From: Lentisphaerae bacterium ADurb.Bin082
Lineage (GTDB): Bacteria > Verrucomicrobiota > Lentisphaeria > Oligosphaerales > Oligosphaeraceae
NCBI GenBank assembly: GCA_002070945.1
Contig: MWEG01000091.1
Location: 1-64,000 of the forward strand
Length of the DNA stretch: 64,000 nucleotides
Direction: 5' to 3'
Part shown: positions 36,510 through 45,791 of the stretch, piece after piece
Layout of the letters: each line of letters begins with the position of its first letter
Position numbering within the stretch: position 1 is the stretch's first letter
Made by a program: the position numbers and the translations under genes
The notes under the pieces: model-generated
What the model was told of the DNA's origin: nothing
What the model saw: the letters and a program-made list of their open reading frames with translations, nothing else
Databases searched by the model: none

Positions 36510-39488
36510 TCAGCTTCTGGTCACTTGCATTCCGGTGGTTGAGACCGTGAAAGAGACGAAGCGGGCGCGCTTATTGGGCGGGTTGTCGGTGAGAATCTGC
36601 CGGATTTTGGCGGCGGCGTCTTCTGATTTGGCGGCCATGAGCATATAGCCTCCGCCGCCAGCGCCGAGGAGTTTGGCGCCTAAGAGATGGCGTTTGACAG
36701 TCGTGAAGATTTTACGGACTGCAGGCGGGTTGGTGCCTGGATCAAGAGCGCAATTCAATTCCCAGGAGCGATGGATGCCGAGGCCGATGTCGTCCCAGAC
36801 GCCGCGCTGGATTTGCCGGGCCAGATTTTGGGCGTGTGCCCCCATTTCGGCGAGGATCGCCAATTGCCGATGGTCATTGAGGAACATGCCGCGGACGACT
36901 TCGTGCAGGATGCTCTTGGCGACCCGGGTGATGCCGGTGTAGTACAGCAGCAGGTCGCGATTGGCGTGTTCGACAAACATGCGTTCTGGGAGCCAGCTGG
37001 GCTGCGGCGTCTGAAACAGTCCGGCTCGGGTTTCCAGCATTTTGACGCCCGGGATGATGCCGCCGGCCTGGTCCTGCCAGCCGCCGCCTGTTGTCAGCAG
37101 CTGCTCAAGCACAGATGTCCGCCGGATGATTTCCTGGGTAGTCCAACCAAAGCCGCAGACTTCATTGAGGGCGCCGAGGATAGTGGCGGCCAGGATGCTG
37201 CTGGTGCCGAGGCCAGAGCCCTTGGGCAGGGCGGAAAGCATGGTCATCTCCAGTCCGCCACCCAGGCTTTTGAGCAAATCGGCCAGGGTCGGCGGCGGCG
37301 AGGCATGGAATTCCGGCAGAAAGCCGCACAGGGCGAAGGCGGCTTTAGGGATGGAAAAGGGGCTGCCGACAGCCATGTAGTTGCGTAGCTGCTCGTAGTG
37401 TTCGATGCGCTCTTCGCAGCCCAGGTCGATGGAGCGAATGATCAGCTCGTTTTTGGGACTCAGCTTGAGGAAGCATTGCAACGGGGGCTGGCCATTGATT
37501 TCAGCGGCTATGTTCAGGACTTTGCCGCCAGCGAAAAAGCATTGCGGCGGTGTGTCAGTCCAGCCGCCAGCTAAGTCAAGGCGGACTGGGCTGCGAGTCC
37601 AGAGCACTTGGTCTTCGAGCAGGCGGCGCTGCGGCACGACGCCGTCAGCCCGCACTGGTTCGGCCAGAGCTTCACAGAGCAGGGCGAAAGCCGCGTGTTC
37701 TTCCTCGGCTGCGCCGTCCTTATCGCCTTGTCGTTTGAGGACTTCGGAGCGGAACATTGTTTCGCGGGCTGCGGCAAAGAGATTATGCTCGGAGATGGCC
37801 TTGGTTGCTGGCAGAGCCAAGCCGGCCTCGTTCCATAGTTCGGCGGTGCGTCGGAGGTCCAGGCGCAGGAAAATGCTGCGGGTCGCGCCGACGTATAGGA
37901 GCGGCAGGCAGAGGCTGATGAATTGGCGGCGCTGGGCGGCCAGGCGGGCCAGGTTGGCTTGGTCGCCCAATTCAGTGGCGGAGACGCGGCGGCAGCTGCG
38001 GTAGAAGGCCGCGTAGTCTGGCGCTGACTGAGCCGCAGTAGCAGGCAGCGGGGCTGCGGGCACATGGACGGCGGGGATGTTGAGACAAGCTTCATCCGGA
38101 GCGTCTGGGAGTTCTGCTAGCGGGGCGCCGCAGAGCCATTGCAGGAAGCCGCTGTCGAGCTGGCTGCGCTCCAAGACTGGGAAGAGGGCTGCCTGCTGCA
38201 AGTCAATAGTCTCCGGAATGCCGCATTCGGCGAGGGACAACCCGCGCTGGGTAAACCAGTTCTGGGCTGGCTGGCCGAGCCAGAGCGTGTCGGCAGCGCT
38301 GACGCTGCCGCGGAATGGATCGTCGATGCCGTAGACGCGGACTGCCAAGTCATTCTCGCTGATGGGCACCAGGTCAAGGCAGACGCCCGCAGGCAGGGCG
38401 AGGCGCCAGTTGTTTTCCGGAATTCCGGTGATGACGTGGTCGCAGGATAGCTGCCATTGCGGGCCAAGATGGCAGTTTTCAATCCAGATGTTCTGGTGGT
38501 GGCTGCGCAAGGGCGATTCCACGACCGCGTTCTGGATGAAGACGCTCGGGTGGAGCGGGTAGCGGCCGATGTCCTGGTATTGTTCGACTTTCAGGTTTTG
38601 CAGCGTAGCTGTGGAGCTGATCAGCTCGCGGCTGGCGCCGACATGGTGGAAACCGCCATTTTTGAGAGGGACGGTGGCTGCGCTCAGGCTGGAGACGATG
38701 GGGTCGGAAATCGCAGGACAGTTGCCCAGGCGCTGGCCAAAGTCAGTGTAGAGGTCATAGAAGGTAGGGCCGCCGTCCCGGAAGGCGTCGCGCATGATGT
38801 CCCAGCCGCATTGCTGCATCATGGTCTGGACAGCCGGTCGGGAGAGAACCCAGCAGCCAGTGTCAATCAGAAAGAAGTTGTCTTCGGAAAGTTCCTTGAC
38901 CTTGTCTGGCGATGGTTTTTGCAGGGCAAAGGCCAGTTGGTCGGCTCGTTCGCGCGGGCAGAAGAACACGCCATGACGGCTGGCTTGCTCTGGGGTGGTC
39001 CACATACCGAGGGCGACTATGTCCGCGTCCGGGAAGGGAGGCAGGTCGCCTCGCAGGATGACGTCGCCGCAGGCGATGACGAGGCAGGGTTCATCCTGGC
39101 GCTGGCGGAGGACACTGGTCAGGAATGGCAGCTGGACATCGAGCAGGGTCTGTTCGAGGTGCTGGCCGTGCGACCAGCGCAGAGCCGGCATGGGCAGCAT
39201 GGCCTTGCCGCCAGGAGCATACGCTGGCAGCCGTCGGCTTTCTCCGCCCGCATGGATGATAATCCGGCTGCTCTGGCCGAGCCAGTTCCAGAAGGGGATT
39301 GGCTTGATCTGGCATTGGCGTTTCCAAGCGCTGAATAGGAGCCAGGCCGAGCCGCCGCCAGAGCCGAGCCGACAGCCGACGGGGTCGCAGTCAGCGTGCC
39401 ATTGCGGAAACGGGAAACGGCTGTCCTGGCGGAACGCTTTGACGCCGCTGGGCGGGAGGGAAAGCAGGATTTGTGGTTCGGGCGGCAT
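36510..39488 (-). CDS. fkp: Bifunctional L-fucokinase / L-fucose-1-phosphate guanylyltransferase
   Basis: 992 residues, close to the 949-residue Bacteroides Fkp. It would convert free L-fucose to fucose-1-phosphate and then to GDP-fucose for surface glycans. The N-terminal half is the pyrophosphorylase, with nucleotide-binding HAGGESRRLPAYAPGGKAMLP (residues ~96-115), then a beta-helix-like part (NIWIENCHLGPQWQL). The C-terminal ~350 residues are the GHMP kinase: RSPVRLDLAGGWTDTPP, phosphate loop LPKGSGLGTSSILAAT, and GAKLLGAGGGGYMLM. Both activities appear intact. The gene stands alone on the minus strand, bounded by repeat clusters on both sides. It suggests growth with host- or plant-derived fucose and fucosylated surface polymers (inference). 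Confidence 0.92.
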   Translation of the reverse strand: MPPEPQILLSLPPSGVKAFRQDSRFPFPQWHADCDPVGCRLGSGGGSAWLLFSAWKRQCQIKPIPFWNWLGQSSRIIIHAGGESRRLPAYAPGGKAMLPMPALRWSHGQHLEQTLLDVQLPFLTSVLRQRQDEPCLVIACGDVILRGDLPPFPDADIVALGMWTTPEQASRHGVFFCPRERADQLAFALQKPSPDKVKELSEDNFFLIDTGCWVLSRPAVQTMMQQCGWDIMRDAFRDGGPTFYDLYTDFGQRLGNCPAISDPIVSSLSAATVPLKNGGFHHVGASRELISSTATLQNLKVEQYQDIGRYPLHPSVFIQNAVVESPLRSHHQNIWIENCHLGPQWQLSCDHVITGIPENNWRLALPAGVCLDLVPISENDLAVRVYGIDDPFRGSVSAADTLWLGQPAQNWFTQRGLSLAECGIPETIDLQQAALFPVLERSQLDSGFLQWLCGAPLAELPDAPDEACLNIPAVHVPAAPLPATAAQSAPDYAAFYRSCRRVSATELGDQANLARLAAQRRQFISLCLPLLYVGATRSIFLRLDLRRTAELWNEAGLALPATKAISEHNLFAAARETMFRSEVLKRQGDKDGAAEEEHAAFALLCEALAEPVRADGVVPQRRLLEDQVLWTRSPVRLDLAGGWTDTPPQCFFAGGKVLNIAAEINGQPPLQCFLKLSPKNELIIRSIDLGCEERIEHYEQLRNYMAVGSPFSIPKAAFALCGFLPEFHASPPPTLADLLKSLGGGLEMTMLSALPKGSGLGTSSILAATILGALNEVCGFGWTTQEIIRRTSVLEQLLTTGGGWQDQAGGIIPGVKMLETRAGLFQTPQPSWLPERMFVEHANRDLLLYYTGITRVAKSILHEVVRGMFLNDHRQLAILAEMGAHAQNLARQIQRGVWDDIGLGIHRSWELNCALDPGTNPPAVRKIFTTVKRHLLGAKLLGAGGGGYMLMAAKSEDAAAKIRQILTDNPPNKRARFVSFTVSTTGMQVTRS

Positions 39489-39540
39489 GGATGCGTCTCC
39501 CTCTATGGCAACTTGAAGTCAAGCTCCCGGGTAAGGCGCT

Positions 39541-39665
39541 TTAGTGGACAGTGGACAATGGACGTTAGTGGACTTTAATGGACGTTAGTAGACGATGGAC
39601 TGTGGACAGAAGTGGACTTTAGTGGACAGTGGACGTGGACAGAAGTGGACTTTAGTGGACAGTGG
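39541..39665 (+). repeat. Degenerate tandem array of GTGGACA-type heptamers
   Basis: About fifteen occurrences of TGGAC in 125 bp, with units GTGGACA, ATGGACG, TTAGTGGAC and AGAAGTGGACTT in mixed order; one block of ~30 bp (GAAGTGGACTTTAGTGGACA) occurs twice. It fills the gap upstream of fkp. Shorter GTGGAC/GTCCAC runs lie at about 57403-57430 and 57462-57479. Confidence 0.9.
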
Positions 39666-39690
39666 AGCGAAACACTTGTCGTTCATGAGC

Positions 39691-39722
39691 TTTCAGCCGG
39701 CACCGGCGCATGTCGGCTGAAA
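39691..39722 (-). terminator. Hairpin downstream of the NifU-like gene
   Basis: TTTCAGCCG and CGGCTGAAA form a perfect 9-bp stem with a 14-base loop, ~30 bp beyond the stop codon at 39754. There is no U-tract, so termination is only possible. Confidence 0.35.
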
Positions 39723-39753
39723 TGATCGCTATCAGTGGGTGACCGATTACGGT

Positions 39754-39975
39754 TCAGTTAATGCGTTCGACTACGATGTCCTGGTCGACGTGTTCTTTGA
39801 GGACTTGTTCGACAAAGCCTTTCAGAGTGGCCATGGCATGCGGACAGCTGCCGCAAGCGCCTTTCAAACGCACTGAGACTGTCTTGCCTTCGACTTTGAC
39901 CAGTTCCAAATCGCCGCCGTCTTCTTGCAGCCTAGTGCGGACCTGGTCCAGAATGTCCTTGATTTTGTCTTGCAT
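39754..39975 (-). CDS. NifU C-terminal-domain iron-sulfur scaffold protein
   Basis: 73 residues from MQDKIKDILD with AAGGA nine bases upstream; the longer frame would overlap valS. The whole protein is one NifU/Nfu domain: LDQVRTRLQEDGGDLELVKV and the cluster-binding CGSCPHA with its two cysteines. It would carry or deliver Fe-S clusters. It is the last gene of the trmH-valS-nfu run, 29 bp after valS. Standalone Nfu proteins of this size are common. Confidence 0.93.
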   Translation of the reverse strand: MQDKIKDILDQVRTRLQEDGGDLELVKVEGKTVSVRLKGACGSCPHAMATLKGFVEQVLKEHVDQDIVVERIN

Positions 39976-40004
39976 GGTAGTTTTCCTTGTGGATTTGATG
40001 GGTG

Positions 40005-42704
40005 TCATGCTTGGGTACTGAAGGCTGCCAGCTGTTCGCGGACACGGGCTAGCTTGGCCTCGAATTCCGCTTGCTTGGCGCGTTCTGCGGCGACGATTTC
40101 CGCCGGCGCACGAGAAACAAATTTTTCATTGCTCAGCTTGGCTTGCAGGCTGGCAAGGTATTTGACGATCTCGTCTTCCTGCTTGGAAAGACGTTCGCAT
40201 TCGGCCTTCAAATCGACGACTCCTGCCAGGGGCACGTAGGCCGTGGCCATGGCGCCGACTGCGACGCCGCAGGGGCCGCTGGCCTGGTAAGCATCGCAAA
40301 TCTGCAAGTCGTCAGCGCCTAAGATGGCTTTGAATGTATCCAAGTCGCGGCGCAGATAATCTGCGGCGGCAGCACTGACTGGCACGACGACGATTTCAGC
40401 CAAGGAGCGGCTGGTCGGAATCTGGTAGTTGGCACGCATAGTGCGGACAGCGCGGATGAGTTCGAATTTGTCCTGGGCCAGGGCCACGATATCATCGTCA
40501 GCGCCGAGGCTGGCCAAGGCTGCATCGGACATCGGCGCGGACCAGTCTGCATCCATGATGGATTCTTGCTCATTGACAAAGCCCATCTGGTGGTACAATT
40601 CATCGGTGACAAAGGGCATGACCGGATGCAGCAGGCGCAGGAAGGCGCCTAGGCAATAGTCAAAGACGCGAAGCACAGTGTCTTGGCGAGCGTCCTTTTC
40701 GGCGTTGAAGACTGGCTTGCATGATTCCAGGTACCAGTCGCAGAATTCATTCCAGATGAATTCATAGAGGATTTTGCTCACTTCGTTGAATTGGAAGGCT
40801 TCCAGGGCGGTGGTGAGGCTGGCGATGGTCGCGTTCAGCCGGGCGATGATCCACTGGTCGTCCGGGCGCAGGTCAGCAGCGGTCAGGCCATCTAGGTTTT
40901 GCCAGTTTGCCGAGGCTGGCCCCAGGCGCAGCCGGAACCGCACGACGTTCCAGATTTTGTTGGCGAAATTGCGGCCGATCTCGCATTTTTCGTTGCTGTA
41001 GCGGATATCTTGGCCTACTGGCGCGATGTAGATCATGGTGAAGCGCAGGGCGTCGGCGCCGTAGGTCTTGACCACTTCCAGGGGGTCGGGCGAATTGTTC
41101 AGGCTCTTCGACATTTTGCGACCCTTGTCGTCGCGGATGATGGACGTGAAGAACACGTCGCGGAAGGGGATTTGGCCGGTGAATTCGAGCGAGGCCATGA
41201 TCATGCGCGCGACCCAGAAGAAGATGATGTCTGGGCCGGTCACGAGGCTGTGGGTGGGGAAGAACCGTTTCATTTCCGGGGTTTCCTGGGGCCAGTCGAA
41301 GACGGAGAAGGGCCAGAGCCAGGAGCTGAACCAGGTGTCGAGCACATCCGGGTCTTGGGTGAGGGAGGCGTGGCCGCATTTCGGGCAGGCTTTTGGCGCT
41401 TCCAGGATCACGGTCAGTTCGCCGCACTTGTCGCAAGTGTAGGCAGGGATGCGATGGCCCCACCAGAGCTGTCGGCTGATGCACCAGTCCTTGATGTTCT
41501 CCATCCAGTGGCGGTAGGTTTTCACCCAGCGTTCAGGATAGAAGCGGATGCGTCCATCGTTGACAGCGGCCAGGGCCGGCTCAGCCAGCGGGGCCATGCT
41601 CACGAACCATTGCTCAGAGAGGCGCGGCTCCACTGGCACGTTGCCGCGCTCGGAGTAGCCCACCTGGTGCGTGTAGTCCTCGATCTTCTCCACCAGGCCG
41701 AGTTCCTCCATCTTGGCGACCACCGCCTTGCGGCAGGCATAGCGGTCCAGGCCGGAGAACTCTGCGCCAGCATCGTCGTTCATGCTGCCGTCGTCATGCA
41801 TCACGTTGACGAACGGCAGGTTGTGCCGGAGGCCCATCTCATAGTCGTTGGGGTCGTGCGCTGGCGTGACCTTGACCGCGCCAGTGCCAAAGGCCGGGTC
41901 CACGAACTCGTCAGCAATGATGGGAATTTCCCGGCCGACGATGGGGAGGATGATCCTGCGGCCGATTTTGTCAGCATAGCGCTCATCTTTAGGATTGACC
42001 GCGACCGCCGTGTCCCCGAGCATGGTTTCCGGCCGCGTGGTGGCCACGACGACGCCACCGTTGCCGTCAGCGTAGGGGTAGCGGAAATGCCAGAGATGAC
42101 CGCGCTCTTCCTTGTATACGACCTCTTCGTCCGAGATGGCGGTGCGCGATTTTGGGCACCAGTTGATGATGCGCTTGCCTTTGTAGACGAGGCCCTTGTC
42201 ATAGAGGCGGATGAACACTTCCTGGACGGCTTTGGACAGGCCCGGGTCCATGGTGAAGCGTTCCCGCTGCCAGTCGCAGGACGAGCCGATGGTTCGGAGC
42301 TGGCGGATGATGGTGCCGCCGTATTTCTCTTTCCAGGCCCAGGTGTGCTCCAGGAATTTCTCCCTGCCGAGATCATATCTGGTCACGCCGAGTTCTTGTT
42401 TGAGGGCGGCTTCGACTTTGGCCTGGGTGGCGATGCCGGCATGGTCGGTTCCCGGCACCCAGCAGGTCTCGCGGCCGCGCATCTTCTCGAAGCGGATGAG
42501 GATGTCCTGGAGGGTGTTGTTGAGGACATGGCCGAGGGTCAGGATGCCGGTGACATTCGGCGGCGGGATGACGATGACGTAGGGGGCCTTAGAGGAGGCG
42601 GGGTCGGCATGGAAGGAACCGCGTTCTTCCCAGAAGGAATACCATTTCTGCTCCACGTCAGCGGGATCGTACGCTTTGGCTAATAATTGCTCGTCGCTCA
42701 TCAA
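40005..42704 (-). CDS. valS: Valyl-tRNA synthetase
   Basis: 899 residues. Class I synthetase charging tRNA-Val, with editing of threonine. The HIGH motif appears as TLGH in PPPNVTGILTLGHVL, and KMSKS is intact in GRKMSKSLNNSPDPL. The editing domain (TTRPETMLGDTAVAVNP), a zinc-type CDKCG...CPKCG pair at about residues 420-450, the anticodon-binding domain and the C-terminal coiled coil (LKAECERLSKQEDEIVKYLASL) are present. AGGAG is seven bases upstream. It begins 19 bp after the trmH-like gene. Confidence 0.98.
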   Translation of the reverse strand: MMSDEQLLAKAYDPADVEQKWYSFWEERGSFHADPASSKAPYVIVIPPPNVTGILTLGHVLNNTLQDILIRFEKMRGRETCWVPGTDHAGIATQAKVEAALKQELGVTRYDLGREKFLEHTWAWKEKYGGTIIRQLRTIGSSCDWQRERFTMDPGLSKAVQEVFIRLYDKGLVYKGKRIINWCPKSRTAISDEEVVYKEERGHLWHFRYPYADGNGGVVVATTRPETMLGDTAVAVNPKDERYADKIGRRIILPIVGREIPIIADEFVDPAFGTGAVKVTPAHDPNDYEMGLRHNLPFVNVMHDDGSMNDDAGAEFSGLDRYACRKAVVAKMEELGLVEKIEDYTHQVGYSERGNVPVEPRLSEQWFVSMAPLAEPALAAVNDGRIRFYPERWVKTYRHWMENIKDWCISRQLWWGHRIPAYTCDKCGELTVILEAPKACPKCGHASLTQDPDVLDTWFSSWLWPFSVFDWPQETPEMKRFFPTHSLVTGPDIIFFWVARMIMASLEFTGQIPFRDVFFTSIIRDDKGRKMSKSLNNSPDPLEVVKTYGADALRFTMIYIAPVGQDIRYSNEKCEIGRNFANKIWNVVRFRLRLGPASANWQNLDGLTAADLRPDDQWIIARLNATIASLTTALEAFQFNEVSKILYEFIWNEFCDWYLESCKPVFNAEKDARQDTVLRVFDYCLGAFLRLLHPVMPFVTDELYHQMGFVNEQESIMDADWSAPMSDAALASLGADDDIVALAQDKFELIRAVRTMRANYQIPTSRSLAEIVVVPVSAAAADYLRRDLDTFKAILGADDLQICDAYQASGPCGVAVGAMATAYVPLAGVVDLKAECERLSKQEDEIVKYLASLQAKLSNEKFVSRAPAEIVAAERAKQAEFEAKLARVREQLAAFSTQA

Positions 42705-42723
42705 TAACTCCTATGTGGAAGTT

Positions 42724-43260
42724 TTATGGAAAGGATATTGCATTCGTTTGGTGGCGCCATTGCCTAAGGCATTCGAATAGCACGACGGCACCGCAGTTTC
42801 CGACGTTGATGGAATTCTTGGCGCCCAGGGTCGGCAGGCAGAGCAGGGCGTCGCAGAGTTCAAGGGCCTGGGGGCTGATGCCGAGGGCTTCGTTGCCGAG
42901 GACCAGGGCCGCTGGGAAGCGGATTTGAGCCTCCCAGAAGGGGATGGCGCGTTCCGCAGTTTCAATGCCATAGATGGTAAAGCCTTGTGTTTTCAAAGTT
43001 AGGATGGCGGATTCAGCGTCGTCGTCGGTTTCGCATGCGACCAGCTCGTCGCAGCCGCGGGCGGTCTTGGCCAGCTTTGGGTGGGGCGGCGCGGCGGTGT
43101 AGCCGCAGGCGATGATCCGCTCCGTCCTAGTCGCCTCCGCGATCCGGAAGAGATTGCCGACGTTGTAGGCGCTGCGCAGGCGGTCGAGAACCAGGGCCAC
43201 GGGCATGAACCCGGCCTCCCTGGGAGTCTGCAAGTCGCCCTGACGTACCGTCACATTCAT
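42724..43260 (-). CDS. SpoU/TrmH-family RNA 2'-O-methyltransferase
   Basis: 178 residues. SPOUT-fold, SAM-dependent methyltransferase for tRNA or rRNA ribose. Motif 1 SAYNVGNLFRIAEAT, motif 2 AALVLGNEALGIS and motif 3 NSINVGNCGAVVLFE form the trefoil-knot SAM site. The short length, with no added RNA-binding domain, is like TrmH or TrmL-type enzymes; the target nucleotide cannot be assigned. It starts an apparent operon with valS and the NifU-like gene. No clear Shine-Dalgarno is visible. Confidence 0.9.
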   Translation of the reverse strand: MNVTVRQGDLQTPREAGFMPVALVLDRLRSAYNVGNLFRIAEATRTERIIACGYTAAPPHPKLAKTARGCDELVACETDDDAESAILTLKTQGFTIYGIETAERAIPFWEAQIRFPAALVLGNEALGISPQALELCDALLCLPTLGAKNSINVGNCGAVVLFECLRQWRHQTNAISFP

Positions 43261-43303
43261 GTTGATAGTTGTGTTTCGAGGAAGAATGCTGCTGCCGCGC
43301 CCG

Positions 43304-44983
43304 TCACCGCCGCGGTCCTCCGCGTTGGACGCGGCCGCCGCGGGGGCGGTTGTCGCTGCGCTGGCGGTCGCTGAATCCGGAACGCCCTCCGGGACGGGGA
43401 GTGCGGCTGGCAGGGGCTTTCATGCCTTCCGGCATGCGGATCATATCTGCATCGGGCTGGGTGATGACCAAGTCCCGGTCAATGTATTTTTCGATGGCAG
43501 GGATGACGAAGGCGCCTTCCTCGCAGGCGAAGCTGATGGCGCGGCCGGTATGGCCGGCTCGGGCCGTGCGGCCGATGCGGTGGACGTAGTCTTCGGCCTC
43601 GTAGGGAAGGTCATAATTGATCACGTGGGTGATGTCGTCAACATGGATGCCGCGGCCGGCCACGTCGGTGGCGACGATCACCCGGATGGCGCCGGAGCGG
43701 AAGTCCTCCAGCAGCCGCAGCCGTTTTTTCTGGTCGACATCGCCGCTGAGCATATCGCAGGCTATGCCGCAGCGGGTGAGCTGGTCGCGCAGCTGTTCCA
43801 CGTCACGGCGGCGATTGCGGAAGATGAGGACGCGTTCGCATTTTTCATGGGCGAGGGTCCACAGCAGCACCGGCAGTTTTTCATGGGAGGTGACGGAATA
43901 GACCACTTCTTCGATGCCGTCGGCGACCACTTGTTCTGGTTCGACTTCGACGATGACCGGGTCTGAGCGCATCCAGCGGGAAGCGAGTTCCATGATGTCG
44001 CGCGAGAGGGTGGCGCTGAACAGCATGGTCTGGCGGTCCTCGGCCTTGGGCAGCCGTCCGATAATGCGTTTGACGTCAGGGATGAAGCCCATGTCGAGCA
44101 TGCGGTCGGCCTCGTCAATGACCACGGCTTCGACGGTTGAGAGGTCAACGGCGTTCTGGCGAAGATAGTCGATGAGTCGTCCTGGGGTGGCGACGACTAA
44201 ATCGACGCCTTTGGCTAGGAGGCTGCGTTGGCGGTCATAGTCCATGCCGCCATAGACGGCGACAGTGGCGAATGGGCAGTAGGCACTCAAGTCGTCCGCG
44301 TCCTTGGCGATTTGCAAGGCCAGTTCGCGGGTTGGGGCGAGGACGATGGCCATGGGCTGCCAGGGGGCGCGGTCGCGCTGGGGCTGGGTCAGGAAGCGTT
44401 GCAGGATGGTGATCAGGAAGGCTGCGGTTTTGCCGGTTCCGGTCTGGGCTCTGCCGGCGAGGTCGCGGCCTGCAAGGAGATTAGGCAGGGCAGCGGCCTG
44501 GATCGGGGAGCAAATCCGGAATTTAAGGTCATCCACAATAGCCCTGAGCAGGCGCGGGTCTAGGTTCAGGTCTTGGAACAGCTTCTCATCGGGTGAGCGG
44601 CGTTCGCCAGCCGGGGCTGTCCAGCCGTCCATGCTGGGTACGCTGTCGCGGGGTTTGATGTTGGCGACTGGCGTCCTGCCGCTGTCCCCGTCGCGTCGTC
44701 TTTCCTGGGCGGCCGCCCGGTCGCTGCCAGAGCGGGCGGCTGCCCTGTCCTTTTGCCCAGTGCGCTTTTTCCTCGGTGGGCGCTTCTTCTCCGGCGCTTG
44801 GGCGGTCGTATCGTCGGTTCCCGGCTGGGCGGTGCTGGCCGACTTTCGTCGCGATCGTCGTGAAGAGGATTTGGGGCTGGTGGTTTCCGGGTCGGAGGCT
44901 GCGTTCGGCTGGTCGGGAGAAGTCGTCGAAGTCTTGTCGCCGCGGATTTTATTAAGCAGGCGTGAGATAAATCCGAATTGCAA
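43304..44983 (-). CDS. DEAD-box RNA helicase, RhlB/RhlE-like
   Basis: 559 residues. Begins at TTG with AGGAG seven bases upstream; no in-frame ATG is available nearby. Residues ~20-120 are a basic, disordered Ser/Arg/Lys-rich extension. The helicase core has the Q motif region (FRICSPIQAAALP), motif I AQTGTGKT, Ia PTRELA, II DEAD in VIDEADRMLDMGF, III SAT, and VI HRIGRTARAG. The C-terminus is an Arg/Gly-rich tail (GGRSGFSDRQRSDNRPRGG). Such enzymes unwind structured RNA in ribosome assembly or mRNA decay, and the basic ends probably bind RNA. It is 43 bp upstream of the trmH-like gene on the same strand. Confidence 0.95.
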   Translation of the reverse strand: MQFGFISRLLNKIRGDKTSTTSPDQPNAASDPETTSPKSSSRRSRRKSASTAQPGTDDTTAQAPEKKRPPRKKRTGQKDRAAARSGSDRAAAQERRRDGDSGRTPVANIKPRDSVPSMDGWTAPAGERRSPDEKLFQDLNLDPRLLRAIVDDLKFRICSPIQAAALPNLLAGRDLAGRAQTGTGKTAAFLITILQRFLTQPQRDRAPWQPMAIVLAPTRELALQIAKDADDLSAYCPFATVAVYGGMDYDRQRSLLAKGVDLVVATPGRLIDYLRQNAVDLSTVEAVVIDEADRMLDMGFIPDVKRIIGRLPKAEDRQTMLFSATLSRDIMELASRWMRSDPVIVEVEPEQVVADGIEEVVYSVTSHEKLPVLLWTLAHEKCERVLIFRNRRRDVEQLRDQLTRCGIACDMLSGDVDQKKRLRLLEDFRSGAIRVIVATDVAGRGIHVDDITHVINYDLPYEAEDYVHRIGRTARAGHTGRAISFACEEGAFVIPAIEKYIDRDLVITQPDADMIRMPEGMKAPASRTPRPGGRSGFSDRQRSDNRPRGGRVQRGGPRR

Positions 44984-45120
44984 AATATGCTCCTATCGGG
45001 CGGCGCCCTAAGTGAGAAATCGATGCATTGGGAACAGAGCTTGTCGTTGCGTGGGATAGAAGGCATTTGCGGAATAAACGACAAGTCAAGCAATATAAGC
45101 CGTAACTATCGAAAAACAAG

Positions 45121-45732
45121 TCATTTCAGCATTGCGGCCGTTTCTTCGGCGATTCTGGCCAGTGCCTGGTTGATGGCGTCGGCGATGGCGTCGCCGCTCT
45201 CGTTGGCCAGGGGTATAGTGAAGGACAAGTTATGGATAGTTTCTGCCTTGGCAGGCAAGGTGTGCAGCCGGCAGTCGACATCGACCTTCAGGACGCCGTC
45301 GGTGGTTGGGTCAAGTTGATTGAACTCATAGTCGATTTGGAGGATATCTGAACGCGACTGTGGCGCCTTGTCTCCGGCGACGTTTTCGGCGCCGATGATG
45401 CGGATGAGGTTTTCGCGTAGAATTCGTTGAATCATTTTTTCCGGCATTTGTGCCCAGTTGTCGAAGTCACGGAAGACGACTTCGTTTTGGCTTTTGCGCA
45501 TGACCATTTCGGTTCGGTCGAGATAGTCTGGGAGTTGGCAGTTTCGGATAAAGACCATGCTGGTGGTAGGTTTGGCTGCGTCTGCTGTTGGCGTTGCGGT
45601 TGGGGAAAGCAGGAAGTATCGCGTTTTGGCGGAGTTGAGGCATCCGGCGCTGAGTAGGGCGGCGCTGAGCAGGGCGGTCGCAGCCATTCGGCTCAGCGTC
45701 TGGAGGCTGGAGTGGGAAGTCAGTGGGAACAT
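45121..45732 (-). CDS. PqiC/YmbA-like ABC-transport auxiliary lipoprotein
   Basis: 203 residues from ATG with AAAGGA upstream. Lipoprotein signal with lipobox LSAGC (Cys31). The mature part reads YFLLSP, then VFIRNCQLPDYLDRTEMVMRKSQNEVVFRDFDNWAQMP, the conserved core of the PqiC (DUF330) family. These outer-membrane lipoproteins assist MCE-type lipid transporters. It is the last gene of the four-gene unit and lies 59 bp after the MCE gene, which fits that role. Confidence 0.9.
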   Translation of the reverse strand: MFPLTSHSSLQTLSRMAATALLSAALLSAGCLNSAKTRYFLLSPTATPTADAAKPTTSMVFIRNCQLPDYLDRTEMVMRKSQNEVVFRDFDNWAQMPEKMIQRILRENLIRIIGAENVAGDKAPQSRSDILQIDYEFNQLDPTTDGVLKVDVDCRLHTLPAKAETIHNLSFTIPLANESGDAIADAINQALARIAEETAAMLK

Positions 45733-45791
45733 GGCGTTCCTTTCGTGGTTAGGCATAGTCGGCTGGGCTGCGGGTCGGGCGTTTGGCGTGC

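Noticed and set aside
39541-39665. Possible CRISPR array
   Set aside because: Repeat units are only 6-7 bp with irregular distances and no unique spacers; no cas genes are near.
40899-42683. 594-codon plus-strand frame opposite valS
   Set aside because: Antisense shadow of a certain gene, with His/Asp/Val-rich content typical of reverse reading.
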